NCBI GenBank assembly: GCA_035540375.1
Contig: DATLGO010000029.1
Location: 1 to 33,091 of the forward strand
DNA length: 33,091 nucleotides
Origin: Candidatus Thermoplasmatota archaeon
GTDB lineage: Archaea > Thermoplasmatota > SW-10-69-26 > JACQPN01 > JAJPHT01
Direction: 5' to 3'
Shown here: positions 8,014 to 15,659 of the stretch, in pieces
How positions within the stretch are numbered: the stretch's first letter is position 1
Layout: the number at the start of each line of letters is the position of its first letter
Position numbers and translations under genes: made by a program
Notes under the pieces: model-generated
Told to the model about the DNA's origin: nothing
The model's database searches: none
Seen by the model: the letters and a program-made list of their open reading frames with translations, nothing else

Positions 8014-8454
8014 CTAACCGGCCTTGGCCTCGTTTTCGCGTTCAAGCTCGAGCTGGCCCTCGCGCTTCGAGAGCTCGTACGAGTCGTAGTCGAAGACGCC
8101 GCGGTCGTACTCGGAGAGCTTGAATTCCTTGTCGAGCCGGATGGCGTCCGTGGGACACGTCTCCTCGCAGAGGCCGCAGTAGATGCAGCTCACGATGTCG
8201 ACGCGCGGGAAGATGGCGCGCTTGTTCTTCGGCGCCTGGTAGTCGAGGGCCTCCATCTGGCAGCTCGCGTTCGGGCACACCATCGAGCACGTGGTGCACC
8301 CGACGCAGAGGTCGAGATAGAGCTTGATGCGGCCGCGCCAGTTCTCCGGCACGTCGCGCATCTCCTCGGGGTATTCGACCGTCACGGGGGCCTTCGTCAT
8401 GGACGTGAGGGTCTCCTTGAATCCCTTGGCGAAGGCGAGGATCGGTACGCGCAT
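8014..8454 (-). CDS. nuoI: NADH-quinone oxidoreductase-like subunit I (two 4Fe-4S ferredoxin domain)
   Basis: 146 residues. Two clean 4Fe-4S motifs are present: Cys50, 53, 56, 60 (CVGCTTCSMVCP) and Cys90, 93, 96, 100 (CIYCGLCEETCP), which hold clusters N6a and N6b and pass electrons to NuoB. The amphipathic N-terminal part (residues 1-20) lies against NuoH in known complexes. With no NuoEFG in the operon, NuoI is a plausible docking point for another electron donor such as ferredoxin. The ATG is one base from the nuoH stop. Confidence 0.96.
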   Translation of the reverse strand: MRVPILAFAKGFKETLTSMTKAPVTVEYPEEMRDVPENWRGRIKLYLDLCVGCTTCSMVCPNASCQMEALDYQAPKNKRAIFPRVDIVSCIYCGLCEETCPTDAIRLDKEFKLSEYDRGVFDYDSYELSKREGQLELERENEAKAG

Positions 8455-8455
8455 C

Positions 8456-9484
8456 TCAGAAACCTCCCTTGAGGAAGTAGACCTCGGCGACGGCGACGAC
8501 GAGGTTGACGACGGACAGCGGGAAGAGGACCTTCCAGCCGATGCTCAGGAACTGGTCCGCGCGCACGCGGGGGAGCGTGAACCACGTCGCGAGCACGATG
8601 AAGACGAAGACGGCCACCTTCGCGAGGAACACGAGGATGCCGACGAGGTTCCAGAGCCACGACCCGCCCGTGGGGAGGAAGGGCATCGTCCAGCCGCCGA
8701 AGTAGAGCAGCACCGTGAGGGCGCTGATGAACACGATGTTCGCGAGCACGCCGACGAAGAAGACGCCGAACTTCATGCCCGAGTACTCGGTGAAGTAGCC
8801 GGCCACGAGCTCCGATTCCGACTCGGGCAGGTCGGTCGGGACGACGCCCGCCTTCGCGAGGGCCGCGACGAAGAAGATGAGCGCGCCGAGCGGCTGCAGG
8901 AGGATGAACCAGAGGTGGTGCTGCGCGAGCGCGATGCCTGTCGTGCTCATCGTGCCCGCGAGCATCACGACCGCGATCGCGGAGAGGATGAGCGGGATCT
9001 CGTAGGCGACGTCGAGCGCGGCCGCGCGCATCGCGCCGTACATCGAGTACTTGTTGTTCGACGCCCAGCCCGCGACGATCTCGCCGATCGGCGCGACCGC
9101 GCTGATCGCGAGGATGAACAGGATGCCGACCGAGAGGTCGCTCACGATGACCTGGTTCGAGAAGGGCAGGGGAACGAAGGCGACGATGATGGGGACGATC
9201 GCGAGATAAGGCGCGATGCGGAAGCCCCAGGGGTCGGCGCGGGACGGGATCACGTCCTCCTTGGACATGAACTTGATACCGTCCGCGAGGAACTGCAGGA
9301 GGCCGAAGGGACCGACGCGGTTCGGGCCAAGACGCGTCTGGATGCGCGCCATGATCTTGCGCATCACGTAGGACATGATGCCGCCGACGCCGAGCACGAA
9401 GCCGACGGCGAGGAGCGCGCCGATGAACCACGCGTAGGGCGGGGCGATGAGCGTCTCGATGAGGTTCGTCAGGGGGTCCGCCAT
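8456..9484 (-). CDS. nuoH: NADH-quinone oxidoreductase-like subunit H
   Basis: 342 residues with about eight membrane helices. Diagnostic motifs are [20 protein letters not shown] (residues 53-72), the acidic cytoplasmic loop [21 protein letters not shown] with the following YEIPL, and [20 protein letters not shown]. NuoH links the quinone cavity to the membrane-arm proton path. It begins at ATG 9484, four bases after the nuoD stop. Length and motifs are standard. Confidence 0.97.
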   Translation of the reverse strand: MADPLTNLIETLIAPPYAWFIGALLAVGFVLGVGGIMSYVMRKIMARIQTRLGPNRVGPFGLLQFLADGIKFMSKEDVIPSRADPWGFRIAPYLAIVPIIVAFVPLPFSNQVIVSDLSVGILFILAISAVAPIGEIVAGWASNNKYSMYGAMRAAALDVAYEIPLILSAIAVVMLAGTMSTTGIALAQHHLWFILLQPLGALIFFVAALAKAGVVPTDLPESESELVAGYFTEYSGMKFGVFFVGVLANIVFISALTVLLYFGGWTMPFLPTGGSWLWNLVGILVFLAKVAVFVFIVLATWFTLPRVRADQFLSIGWKVLFPLSVVNLVVAVAEVYFLKGGF

Positions 9485-9488
9485 GGGT

Positions 9489-10709
9489 TCACCGGTCGAG
9501 GTCGCCGAGGATGATGTCGATCGAGCCGAGCGAGACGACGAGGTCGGGGATCTTCAGGCCGACGACCATGTCGTGCAGGGGCGCGAGGTTCGAGAGCGTG
9601 GGCGCGCGCCACTTGAAGCGGTAGGGTTTGGAGGTGCCGTCCGAGACGACGAGGCAGCCGTACTCGCCGCGGCCGCCCTCGATCGCGGCGTACACTTCGC
9701 CGGGCGGGGCCTTGAAGCGGTGCTGCCGGGCGCCCTCGCCGACCTCGGGCGAGACGTAGTCGCCCGTCGCGGGCATCTCCGCGATGCACTGGCGGATGAT
9801 CCGGATCGACTCCGTCATCTCCTTCATGCGGACGATGAAGCGGTCGTAGGCGTCGCCGCCCGTGCGGACGGGCACGTCGAACTTCATGCGGCCGTAGACG
9901 TCGTACGGGTGGGCCTTGCGCTGGTCGTACGCGACGCCGGAGCCGCGAAGCATCGGGCCCGAGCAGCCGTAGTTGATCGCGAGGCGCTTCGGGAGGACGC
10001 CGACCTTCTTCGTGCGGACGACGAAGATGTCGTTCTCCGCGAGGAGGTTCCAGTACTCCTTGAGCCGCTCCTCCATGTAGTCGCAGTACCGCGCGGCCTC
10101 GTCGAGGAAGCCCGGCGGCAGGTCGTTCTTGACGCCGCCGATACGGTACCAGTTGTACGTGAGGCGCGCACCCGAGAGGCGCTCGAGGAGCGCGATCGCG
10201 CCTTCGCGGTCGCGCATGCACCAGAAGAAGGGCGTGACGGCGCCCGAGTCCAGGCAGAAGGGACCGAGCCACAGGAGGTGCGACGCGACGCGCTGGATCT
10301 CGGCCGTGAGGACGCGGATGTACTGCGCCTTCTCCGGGACCTGCACGTTGCCGAGCACTTCGCAGGCGCGGACGAACGCGTAGTTGTTGTGCATGGCCGC
10401 CGCGTAGTCGAGGCGGTCCGTGAGCGGGATGCCCTGGAGGTACGATCCGTCCTCCCACAGCTTTTCGACGCCGCGGTGCAGGTAGCCGATCACGGGATCG
10501 ACGCCGCGCACGATCTCGCCGTCGAGGAGCACGCGGAGCCGGAGCACGCCGTGGGTCGACGGGTGCTGCGGGCCGACGTTGAGGAGCACGAGGCGCTGCT
10601 TCTCGGCCGCGGACTTCGTCGCGAGGCGCGCGAGCGCGGGCGGGAACTCGGCGGAAGCGGGCGCGGTCTTGAGGGTGACGTTGTCGGGCGTGATCGCGGG
10701 CGTCGTCAT
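9489..10709 (-). CDS. nuoD: NADH-quinone oxidoreductase-like subunit D (49 kDa type)
   Basis: 406 residues. NVGPQHPSTHGVLRL (about 44-58) carries the quinone-site histidines His49 and His53; VIGYLHRGVEKL, the central WCMRDREGAIALLERLSGAR and the C-terminal SLGSIDIILGDLDR are family hallmarks. The subunit is homologous to the large subunit of NiFe hydrogenases but lacks the nickel cysteines. The first 35 residues are an Ala/Pro-rich leader. nuoC and nuoD are separate here, not fused as in E. coli. The ATG overlaps the nuoC TAA by one base. Confidence 0.97.
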   Translation of the reverse strand: MTTPAITPDNVTLKTAPASAEFPPALARLATKSAAEKQRLVLLNVGPQHPSTHGVLRLRVLLDGEIVRGVDPVIGYLHRGVEKLWEDGSYLQGIPLTDRLDYAAAMHNNYAFVRACEVLGNVQVPEKAQYIRVLTAEIQRVASHLLWLGPFCLDSGAVTPFFWCMRDREGAIALLERLSGARLTYNWYRIGGVKNDLPPGFLDEAARYCDYMEERLKEYWNLLAENDIFVVRTKKVGVLPKRLAINYGCSGPMLRGSGVAYDQRKAHPYDVYGRMKFDVPVRTGGDAYDRFIVRMKEMTESIRIIRQCIAEMPATGDYVSPEVGEGARQHRFKAPPGEVYAAIEGGRGEYGCLVVSDGTSKPYRFKWRAPTLSNLAPLHDMVVGLKIPDLVVSLGSIDIILGDLDR

Positions 10710-11644
10710 TACCAGCCCTCCTCTTCCTTGAACGAGACGACGTCGCGGCCCTTCGCGTCCATCGCGACGAACTGCTCGCGCGTCACGTCGTAGTCCTTCC
10801 GGAGCGGGTAGCCGACCCAGCCGTCCGGGAGGAGGAGGCGGCGGAGGTCGGGGTGGCCCTCGAAGGCCACGCCGAAGAGGTCGAACACCTCGCGCTCGAG
10901 CCAATCGGCGCCGCGCCAGAGCGGGACGACCGAGGGGACCGAGGGCAGCTCGCCCGTCTCCAGCTCGCGCGGAACCTTCGTCTTGAAGGAGAGGCGCTCG
11001 CCGTGGCCGTAGCCGTAGAGGTTGTACACGACCTCGATGCGGTCCGGCGGATAGTCGATCGCCGTGAGGCACGCGAGGTGGTCGAAGCCGAACTCCTCCT
11101 TCGCGGCGCGCAGCACCTTGAGGACGGAGTTCGTGTTCAGGTGGATCTGCGGGATGTCGGTCTGGAGCCCGACGTCGACGACGTCCGACGGGAAGGCGGT
11201 GCGGAAGCGTTGGACGAGCGGAAGCGCGAGCGCCTTCTCGCGCGCGAATTCCTCGGGCGACTTCTCCTTCTTCGCCTCGGCGGCGGGCGCGGCGCCCTCG
11301 GGAGCCTTGGCCGCCATCGCGGCCTTGGCGGCCTGCGACTTCGCCTTCGCGATCGCGATCTTCTCGTCCTTCGTGAGCGTCGCGGGATCCTTCGCCATGA
11401 GCGCCTGGATCTCGACCGGGAGGCCGGCGCCCGCGGGCGCCGCGGTCGGAGCGGGCGCGGCGGGGGCGGCGCCCGGCGTCCTGAAGTTCAGCGGCTCGCC
11501 GCGCGTCTTCTTGAAATTGTAGCGCGCGACCGCGGCCTTCTGGTTCTTCGTGAGCTTCGTCTTGTCCGCGTCGTGGAGCGCGAGGAGCTCGGCCATCTCC
11601 TCCTGCGTGTAGTCCTCCACGTTGCCCGCGTCGGGAAGCGCCAC
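10709..11644 (-). CDS. nuoC: NADH-quinone oxidoreductase-like subunit C (30 kDa type) with long N-terminal extension
   Basis: 311 residues against about 150-220 for most NuoC proteins. The real NuoC fold is residues about 140-311, with FGFDHLACLTAIDYP, YNLYGYGHGERLSFKTKVP and the signature WLEREVFDLFGVAFEGHPDLRRLL (two overlapping pieces), then PLRKDYDV. Residues 1-139 are an added segment: two similar Lys/Ala helices (KLTKNQKAAVARYNFKKTRG near 30-49 and TLTKDEKIAIAKAKSQAAKA near 89-108) separated by a Pro/Ala linker. The GTG start abuts the nuoB stop. The core is certain; the role of the extension is unknown. Confidence 0.95.
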   Translation of the reverse strand: MALPDAGNVEDYTQEEMAELLALHDADKTKLTKNQKAAVARYNFKKTRGEPLNFRTPGAAPAAPAPTAAPAGAGLPVEIQALMAKDPATLTKDEKIAIAKAKSQAAKAAMAAKAPEGAAPAAEAKKEKSPEEFAREKALALPLVQRFRTAFPSDVVDVGLQTDIPQIHLNTNSVLKVLRAAKEEFGFDHLACLTAIDYPPDRIEVVYNLYGYGHGERLSFKTKVPRELETGELPSVPSVVPLWRGADWLEREVFDLFGVAFEGHPDLRRLLLPDGWVGYPLRKDYDVTREQFVAMDAKGRDVVSFKEEEGW

Positions 11645-12187
11645 TCAGCGCCCTCCCTTGAGGTAGCGCTCGAGACCGGGCGAGATGCGCGGGTCGGCGC
11701 GGATCTTCTCCTGCAGGCGGATGAGGCCGTCGAGGAGCGCCTCGGGGCGAGGCGGGCAGCCCGGGACGTAGACGTCCACGGGGATGATCTTGTCCACGCC
11801 GTGCACCGTCGAATACGAGTTCTGGTAGGGTCCGCCGCAGACGGCGCACGCGCCCATCGCGATGACCCACTTCGGCTCCGGCATCTGGTCGTAGAGCTTG
11901 CGGATGCGCGGCGCCATCTTCTTCGTGACCGTGCCGGGCACGATCATGAGATCGGCCTGGCGGGGCGTCGCGCGGAACACCTCGCTTCCGAAGCGCGCCA
12001 TGTCGTAGTGCGGGCCGAGCGTCGCGAACATCTCCATCGCGCAGCACGCGAGACCGAAGGAGAGCGGGAAGAGCGAGTTCGAGCGCGCCCACTTGAGGAG
12101 CTTGTCGACGGACGAGAGGAGGATGTTCGGGTCCTGGTCGTCCGGGACGCCCGCCGCGAGATCGCCGGTCGTGATCAGCTTTGCCAC
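11645..12187 (-). CDS. nuoB: NADH-quinone oxidoreductase-like subunit B (cluster N2 subunit)
   Basis: 180 residues, standard for NuoB. The N2 4Fe-4S ligands are all visible: the tandem Cys48-Cys49 ([10 protein letters not shown]), Cys114 in MGACAVCGG and Cys144 in [13 protein letters not shown]2 reduces the quinone. The GTG start at 12187 lies 13 bases inside the end of nuoA and follows a run of Gs; no better start exists before the conserved region. The first 25 residues are variable. Confidence 0.96.
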   Translation of the reverse strand: MAKLITTGDLAAGVPDDQDPNILLSSVDKLLKWARSNSLFPLSFGLACCAMEMFATLGPHYDMARFGSEVFRATPRQADLMIVPGTVTKKMAPRIRKLYDQMPEPKWVIAMGACAVCGGPYQNSYSTVHGVDKIIPVDVYVPGCPPRPEALLDGLIRLQEKIRADPRISPGLERYLKGGR

Positions 12188-12558
12188 TGGAGAGCCCCCT
12201 TGCGCCACGCGTAGACCCAGCCCGCGAGGACGATCACGACGAAGATGACCATCTCGAAGAGGTACGCGCCGATGCCGACGGACTGGATGAAGGCCGGGTC
12301 CTGCGTGAGCGACAGCGCCCACGGGATCATGAACACGGCCTCGATGTCGATGATGAGGAAGATGAGGACGTACATGTAGTACTGCACGTCGATGGGGCCG
12401 CGGGCGGACCCGACGGGCACCTCGCCGGATTCGTAGGTCGAGAGCTTCCCGGGAACGAGACGGCGCGGGCCGATCAGCTTCGTGAGCTGGAGGGTGGCCC
12501 ACACCATGACGAAGCCGAGCCCCGCCGTGACGAAAACGGGAACGTAGTTCCAGAGCAC
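12175..12558 (-). CDS. nuoA: NADH-quinone oxidoreductase-like subunit A
   Basis: 127 residues from the GTG at 12558, with three membrane helices. [20 protein letters not shown] is the family loop with its conserved acidic residues, followed by [22 protein letters not shown], the classic NuoA second helix. The frame is open up to a GTG at 12645, but that would add 29 polar residues and place the TATA box (12609-12617) inside the gene. Starting at 12558 gives [11 protein letters not shown], like normal NuoA N termini, and a leader of about 30 bases. It is the first gene of the 12-gene operon. Confidence 0.93.
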   Translation of the reverse strand: MLWNYVPVFVTAGLGFVMVWATLQLTKLIGPRRLVPGKLSTYESGEVPVGSARGPIDVQYYMYVLIFLIIDIEAVFMIPWALSLTQDPAFIQSVGIGAYLFEMVIFVVIVLAGWVYAWRKGALQWQS

Positions 12559-12608
12559 TTCGCCTGCCGTGGGGAACCCTCCGGGGGACGGTGCGGGGAT
12601 GGCCCATT

Positions 12609-12633
12609 CCTTATAAGAACGTTTGGTTCGAAC
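12609..12633 (-). promoter_or_regulatory. Promoter of the nuo operon: TATA box plus upstream GTTCGAAC palindrome
   Basis: Read on the minus strand, CTTATAAGG (12617-12609) is the best protein-gene TATA box in the window. Transcription would start near 12587, about 30 bases before the nuoA GTG. Just upstream is the perfect palindrome GTTCGAAC (12626-12633), placed where a BRE or operator would be. Inference from sequence and spacing. Confidence 0.6.
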
Positions 12634-12649
12634 TTGCGCGTCCACCGGT

Positions 12650-12663
12650 TTTTCCCGGGAAAA
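12650..12663. promoter_or_regulatory. 14-bp palindrome TTTTCCCGGGAAAA between the TPR gene and nuoA
   Basis: A perfect palindrome lies 15 bases past the stop of the TPR gene and about 35 bp upstream of the nuoA TATA box. It could end the TPR transcript (on the minus strand the stem ends in a T-rich arm) or be bound by a dimeric regulator of the nuo operon. The neighbouring GCG-T6-CGC (12667-12678) adds another small symmetric element. Confidence 0.4.
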
Positions 12664-12678
12664 CCAGCGTTTTTTCGC

Positions 12679-14247
12679 TCATCGGGGGAAGCGCGCGTCG
12701 TCCATGAGCGGCGCGAGGTCGGGGTCGCCCGCCGCCTGCTCGGCGAGGCGCGGGTCGAGCGCGAGGGCCTCGTCGAGGTGCACGCGGGCCGCCGACGCGA
12801 GCCCGAGCCGGGCGAGAACGTGCGCGTAGTGGATGTGGACGTCGCCGCGCTCCGGGGCGAGCCGGAGGGCGGCCTCGCACGCCGACCGCGCGGCCTCGGC
12901 CCGTCCGAGCTTCTCCAGCGCGAGGGCCCGGTCGAGATGGACGTCGACGTTCTCGGGGTCGGCTTCGAGGACCCGGTCGGCCCAACGCTTGGCGGCGGAC
13001 CAGCGCGCCTCGCCGAGGGCGGCGAGCAGCTCGTCGAGCGCCTCCTCGGGCGTCGCGCGGGCGCGCGGGAGGATCCGGAGCCTGCCGCGATGCGCGAGGA
13101 CCGCCACCGTCCCCGCGACGAGGAGGAGCGTTCCGCCCGCGGCGGCGCCCGTCGCGAGATCGGGCATCGGCAGCGGGGCGGGGACGACGACGAGCGGAAG
13201 GGACCACGAGGCGGCGTCGCCTTCGAGCCGGACCGCGAGCCGGGGAACCGTCGGCGCAAGGAGCGCGTCGCTGCGCTCCGCCGCGAGGGCGGCCTTGAGG
13301 GAGAAGGCGCCGCGGCCGGTGAGCGCCTCGCCGCGGGCCTCCACGAAACCCTCGGCGGTCTCGAAGCGGCCCTCCGCGTCGGGGAGCGTCACGAGGCCGG
13401 CGACGACCAGGTCGGCTTCGCGCGGGAAGGCCGAGACCCGGCCCTCGACGAGGGTCGCGCGGAGCGACCCGCCCCGCACGGTCACGCGGTGCTCCTCGAG
13501 GCGCTCGTCGCGGGCGATGCCCCCGCGCTTCTCGATGAGGCCGGTTTCGTAGGAGGCGGCCTCGCCCTCGCCGGTGACGAGGTAGTCGACGTTCCAGAGG
13601 AAGAGCGTGAAATCCCCCTCGACCGCGACCGTGCCGCGCGGCGCGGTGAAGTTCGCGTGGGGCCGGTCGAGGCGCGCGCGCAGCCCCCAGAAGACGTCGT
13701 CGCTCGTCTCCACGTCGTAGCCCGGCGTCCCGACCTCCTCGAAGCGCGCGCCGGTGACGGACGCGCGTCCGGTCGTGTCGACGTCGATCGCGTAGGGCGC
13801 GCCGACGACGGGGGCGACGAAGACCGCGAAGCCGGGCCGCGTCCGCGCGACCGCGAGGAAGGACGCGTCGTGGCGGATTGTGGCGCGCGTCTCCTCGCCA
13901 ACGGCCCGCGTGCAGCCGACGAAGGCCGGCGGACACACGTTCGTGGCGTTCGCGAACCGGCGGTCGATCTCGATCCGCTCCGCCTCGAGCGAGAGCGCGA
14001 AGGGCGCGACGGGGCCGGGGCCGTACAGGAGGAGGGGGCCGTCCGCGGAGGCGAGGCCGAGGTCGCCCGCGAGCGCGACGGGGGCGCCGGTCTCGAACAC
14101 CCCGGCGCCCGCGGCGGCGGCCGCGGCGGGGGCAAGCGGCATGAGTAGGAGGATCAGGATGAGAACGGGAAACAGCCGGCCGCTCAAGGCCCTCCTCACA
14201 CTCCTCGGAGCCTCCCAGCTCCGCCCGCTCAAGGAGCCCCGGGTCAT
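12679..14247 (-). CDS. Membrane protein with exported N-terminal domain and cytoplasmic TPR domain
   Basis: 522 residues. A signal-like segment (LFPVLILILLLMPLAPAAA, about 25-43) precedes a long Gly/Val/Ala-rich, probably beta-rich exported region to about 380. One membrane helix follows (TLLLVAGTVAVLAHRGRLR, about 390-410), then three TPR-like helical pairs (WADRVLEADPENVDVHLDRA, ACEAALRLAPERGDVHIHYA, HLDEALALDPRLAEQAAG). I do not recognise the outside domain. The ATG at 14247 is used, but a TTTATT box at 14250-14256 is too close to it and favours a GTG at 14199 or a TTG at 14187 preceded by GGAGG; either keeps the signal segment. It lies just upstream of nuoA on the same strand, with its own termination signal between. 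Confidence 0.75.
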   Translation of the reverse strand: MTRGSLSGRSWEAPRSVRRALSGRLFPVLILILLLMPLAPAAAAAAGAGVFETGAPVALAGDLGLASADGPLLLYGPGPVAPFALSLEAERIEIDRRFANATNVCPPAFVGCTRAVGEETRATIRHDASFLAVARTRPGFAVFVAPVVGAPYAIDVDTTGRASVTGARFEEVGTPGYDVETSDDVFWGLRARLDRPHANFTAPRGTVAVEGDFTLFLWNVDYLVTGEGEAASYETGLIEKRGGIARDERLEEHRVTVRGGSLRATLVEGRVSAFPREADLVVAGLVTLPDAEGRFETAEGFVEARGEALTGRGAFSLKAALAAERSDALLAPTVPRLAVRLEGDAASWSLPLVVVPAPLPMPDLATGAAAGGTLLLVAGTVAVLAHRGRLRILPRARATPEEALDELLAALGEARWSAAKRWADRVLEADPENVDVHLDRALALEKLGRAEAARSACEAALRLAPERGDVHIHYAHVLARLGLASAARVHLDEALALDPRLAEQAAGDPDLAPLMDDARFPR

Positions 14248-14249
14248 GG

Positions 14250-14293
14250 AATAAACCCTTGGGTGTCACCCGTCCCGTCACCAAATCCTTATG
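14250..14293. promoter_or_regulatory. Divergent promoter region between the TPR gene and the FN3-like gene
   Basis: The plus strand has CCTTATG at 14287-14293, giving a start near 14315 and a leader of about 17 bases carrying GGGAGG before the ATG at 14332. The minus strand has GGTTTATTCC (14257-14248), giving a start near 14227 inside the annotated TPR gene, which is why a downstream start is possible there. The 84-bp space holds nothing else obvious. Confidence 0.4.
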
Positions 14294-14331
14294 CCGCGAA
14301 GGACGCATCCGAACCCGGGAGGCCCGGTCCA

Positions 14332-14733
14332 ATGTCGCTCCTCGGTTGGCGGACGATCGCCGTGCTCGCCACGGCGCTTCTCGTCCCGCTGAATGCGAGC
14401 GCGAGTCCCGCCGTGGCCCCCTCGAACTTCCTCGTCCAGCAGAGCAACGGCTTCGCCGTCCTCAGCTGGGATGCGACCGAATCCACCACGTATCGGGTCT
14501 TCGTCGGCACGAACGCGGACAACCTCGGCCTCGTCGGCACCACGAGCGCGCTGACCTTCGACGCGAACGCCGGGTCCGGCGAGACCTGGTACGCCGTGGG
14601 AGCCGTCGACGCGAGCGGCGCGCTCGGCCCCGTCGCCTTCTCGAACGCGGGCGCCACCAAGACCGGGCAATGCGTTTCCGTCTCGAAATCGGGCGGCGTC
14701 GGCATCAGCATCAAGAACTGCGTCACCTTCTGA
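14332..14733 (+). CDS. Small secreted fibronectin type III-like protein
   Basis: 133 residues: a signal peptide (WRTIAVLATALLVPLNASA, about 6-24) followed by one FN3-like beta domain. The pattern NGFAVLSWDATESTTYRVFVG, then LTFDANAGSGETWYAVGAVDASGALG and FSNAGA is the usual strand order of FN3 (PxNxxxxxxxxxxxLxW start, YxVxAV near the end). The C-terminal 25 residues include two cysteines (GQCVSV and IKNCVTF) that may form a disulfide. The ATG at 14332 follows GGGAGG and suits the TATA-like box at 14287. The regulator gene starts seven bases downstream, so the two form a small operon. FN3 domains mediate binding; no ligand is suggested. Confidence 0.75.
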   Translation: MSLLGWRTIAVLATALLVPLNASASPAVAPSNFLVQQSNGFAVLSWDATESTTYRVFVGTNADNLGLVGTTSALTFDANAGSGETWYAVGAVDASGALGPVAFSNAGATKTGQCVSVSKSGGVGISIKNCVTF

Positions 14734-14740
14734 GGACATC

Positions 14741-15319
14741 ATGGAACTCTCGAGGCTTCGCGCCGACGCGCAGCTTGCGGCCGCCCGACCGAGCCTTCGG
14801 CAGGAGATCCATGCCTTCATCGTGGCCCACCCGGCGGCGCACATCCTCGAGATCGCGGAGCGCTTCGGCCTCAGCCACCCGACGATCATGTACCACCTCG
14901 ATCTCCTGAAGAGCGAGGGGTACGTCGTCTCCGTTCCCTGGGGGAAGCGGCGCGTCCACTTCGACGCCGCCTCGCACTTCACGGCCTGGGAGCGGGAGGT
15001 CCTCGCCACGTTCGCCGCGGACGAGCCGCGCGCCATCCTCGAAGCCGTCGCCGCGAGCCCCGGCACCTTCGGTCGCGAGCTCGCGGCCTCCCTCGGGCTT
15101 TCCACGACCACCGTCAAGCGGCATCTGCCCGCGCTCCTGAAGCTCGGTCTCATCGCCGAGGTGGAGTCGGGCTTCCGTCGCCGCTTCGCGATCGGCCCCC
15201 AGCTCGTCCGTCGCGGGCCCGCCCTCCTCGCGAAGATCCCCGAGGCCGTCGGCATGCAGGCGATGATCCGCGCGGTCCTCGCCGACACGATCGGACCGAA
15301 CCCTTCAGAGACAACTTGA
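14741..15319 (+). CDS. Two-winged-helix transcriptional regulator (soluble)
   Basis: 192 residues with two winged helix-turn-helix modules and no membrane segment. Module one (about 18-82) has HILEIAERFGLSHPTIMYHL as helix-turn-helix and a GKRRVHF wing; module two (about 88-155) has TFGRELAASLGLSTTTVKRH and GFRRRF. Tandem ArsR/MarR-like winged helices of this type are widespread in Thermoplasmatota and other euryarchaea and bind DNA, mostly with unknown targets. GAGG lies seven bases before the ATG. It follows the FN3-like gene by seven bases and may control it or the divergent TPR gene. The last 35 residues are a non-conserved tail. Confidence 0.85.
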   Translation: MELSRLRADAQLAAARPSLRQEIHAFIVAHPAAHILEIAERFGLSHPTIMYHLDLLKSEGYVVSVPWGKRRVHFDAASHFTAWEREVLATFAADEPRAILEAVAASPGTFGRELAASLGLSTTTVKRHLPALLKLGLIAEVESGFRRRFAIGPQLVRRGPALLAKIPEAVGMQAMIRAVLADTIGPNPSETT

Positions 15320-15491
15320 AAGGCCGGACCTGACGGGACCGGGCGGGTTCTAGACAAAATGACCCAAGTTTGATGAGGGGGCGCGTCCTTAGCAGCCTCA
15401 AGGGACAAGCCTGCCAAGGCCGCCGGGGATCGGGGCGTCGGCGTGATTCCTCACACCAACCCCCCCTCCTCCCGCCGACCCCTCCCACGAG

Positions 15492-15526
15492 GTTGCGACC
15501 GCGCTCCCCTCAGACGCGGTCGCAAC
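15492..15526. repeat. Perfect 12-bp inverted repeat
   Basis: GTTGCGACCGCG (15492-15503) and CGCGGTCGCAAC (15515-15526) flank an 11-base loop. First of three strong hairpins in a row in the gene-free gap. Confidence 0.7.
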
Positions 15527-15568
15527 AACCGGTCCCCGGCGCTCCCTTCCTGTTTACAGCGACACTCC

Positions 15569-15604
15569 GTCTCACGCTCCGTGCTGCGGCACGGAGCGTG
15601 AGAC
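15569..15604. repeat. Perfect 15-bp inverted repeat with tight loop
   Basis: GTCTCACGCTCCGTG (15569-15583) pairs perfectly with CACGGAGCGTGAGAC (15590-15604); one more C-G pair can close on the TGCG tetraloop. A similar word, GCTCACGCT, recurs at 15910-15918 at the far end of the repeat tract. Confidence 0.75.
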
Positions 15605-15610
15605 TACGTG

Positions 15611-15643
15611 CCAGAGGAGGGGGCTATCCGCCCCCTCCTCTGG
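15611..15643. repeat. Perfect 14-bp inverted repeat
   Basis: CCAGAGGAGGGGGC (15611-15624), loop TATCC, GCCCCCTCCTCTGG (15630-15643). Only six bases separate it from the preceding hairpin. Confidence 0.75.
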
Positions 15644-15659
15644 ACTCCTCCCCGGACCA

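Noticed and set aside
12559-12645. Longer NuoA from GTG 12645
   Set aside because: Adds 29 polar residues not typical of NuoA and overlaps the operon TATA box.
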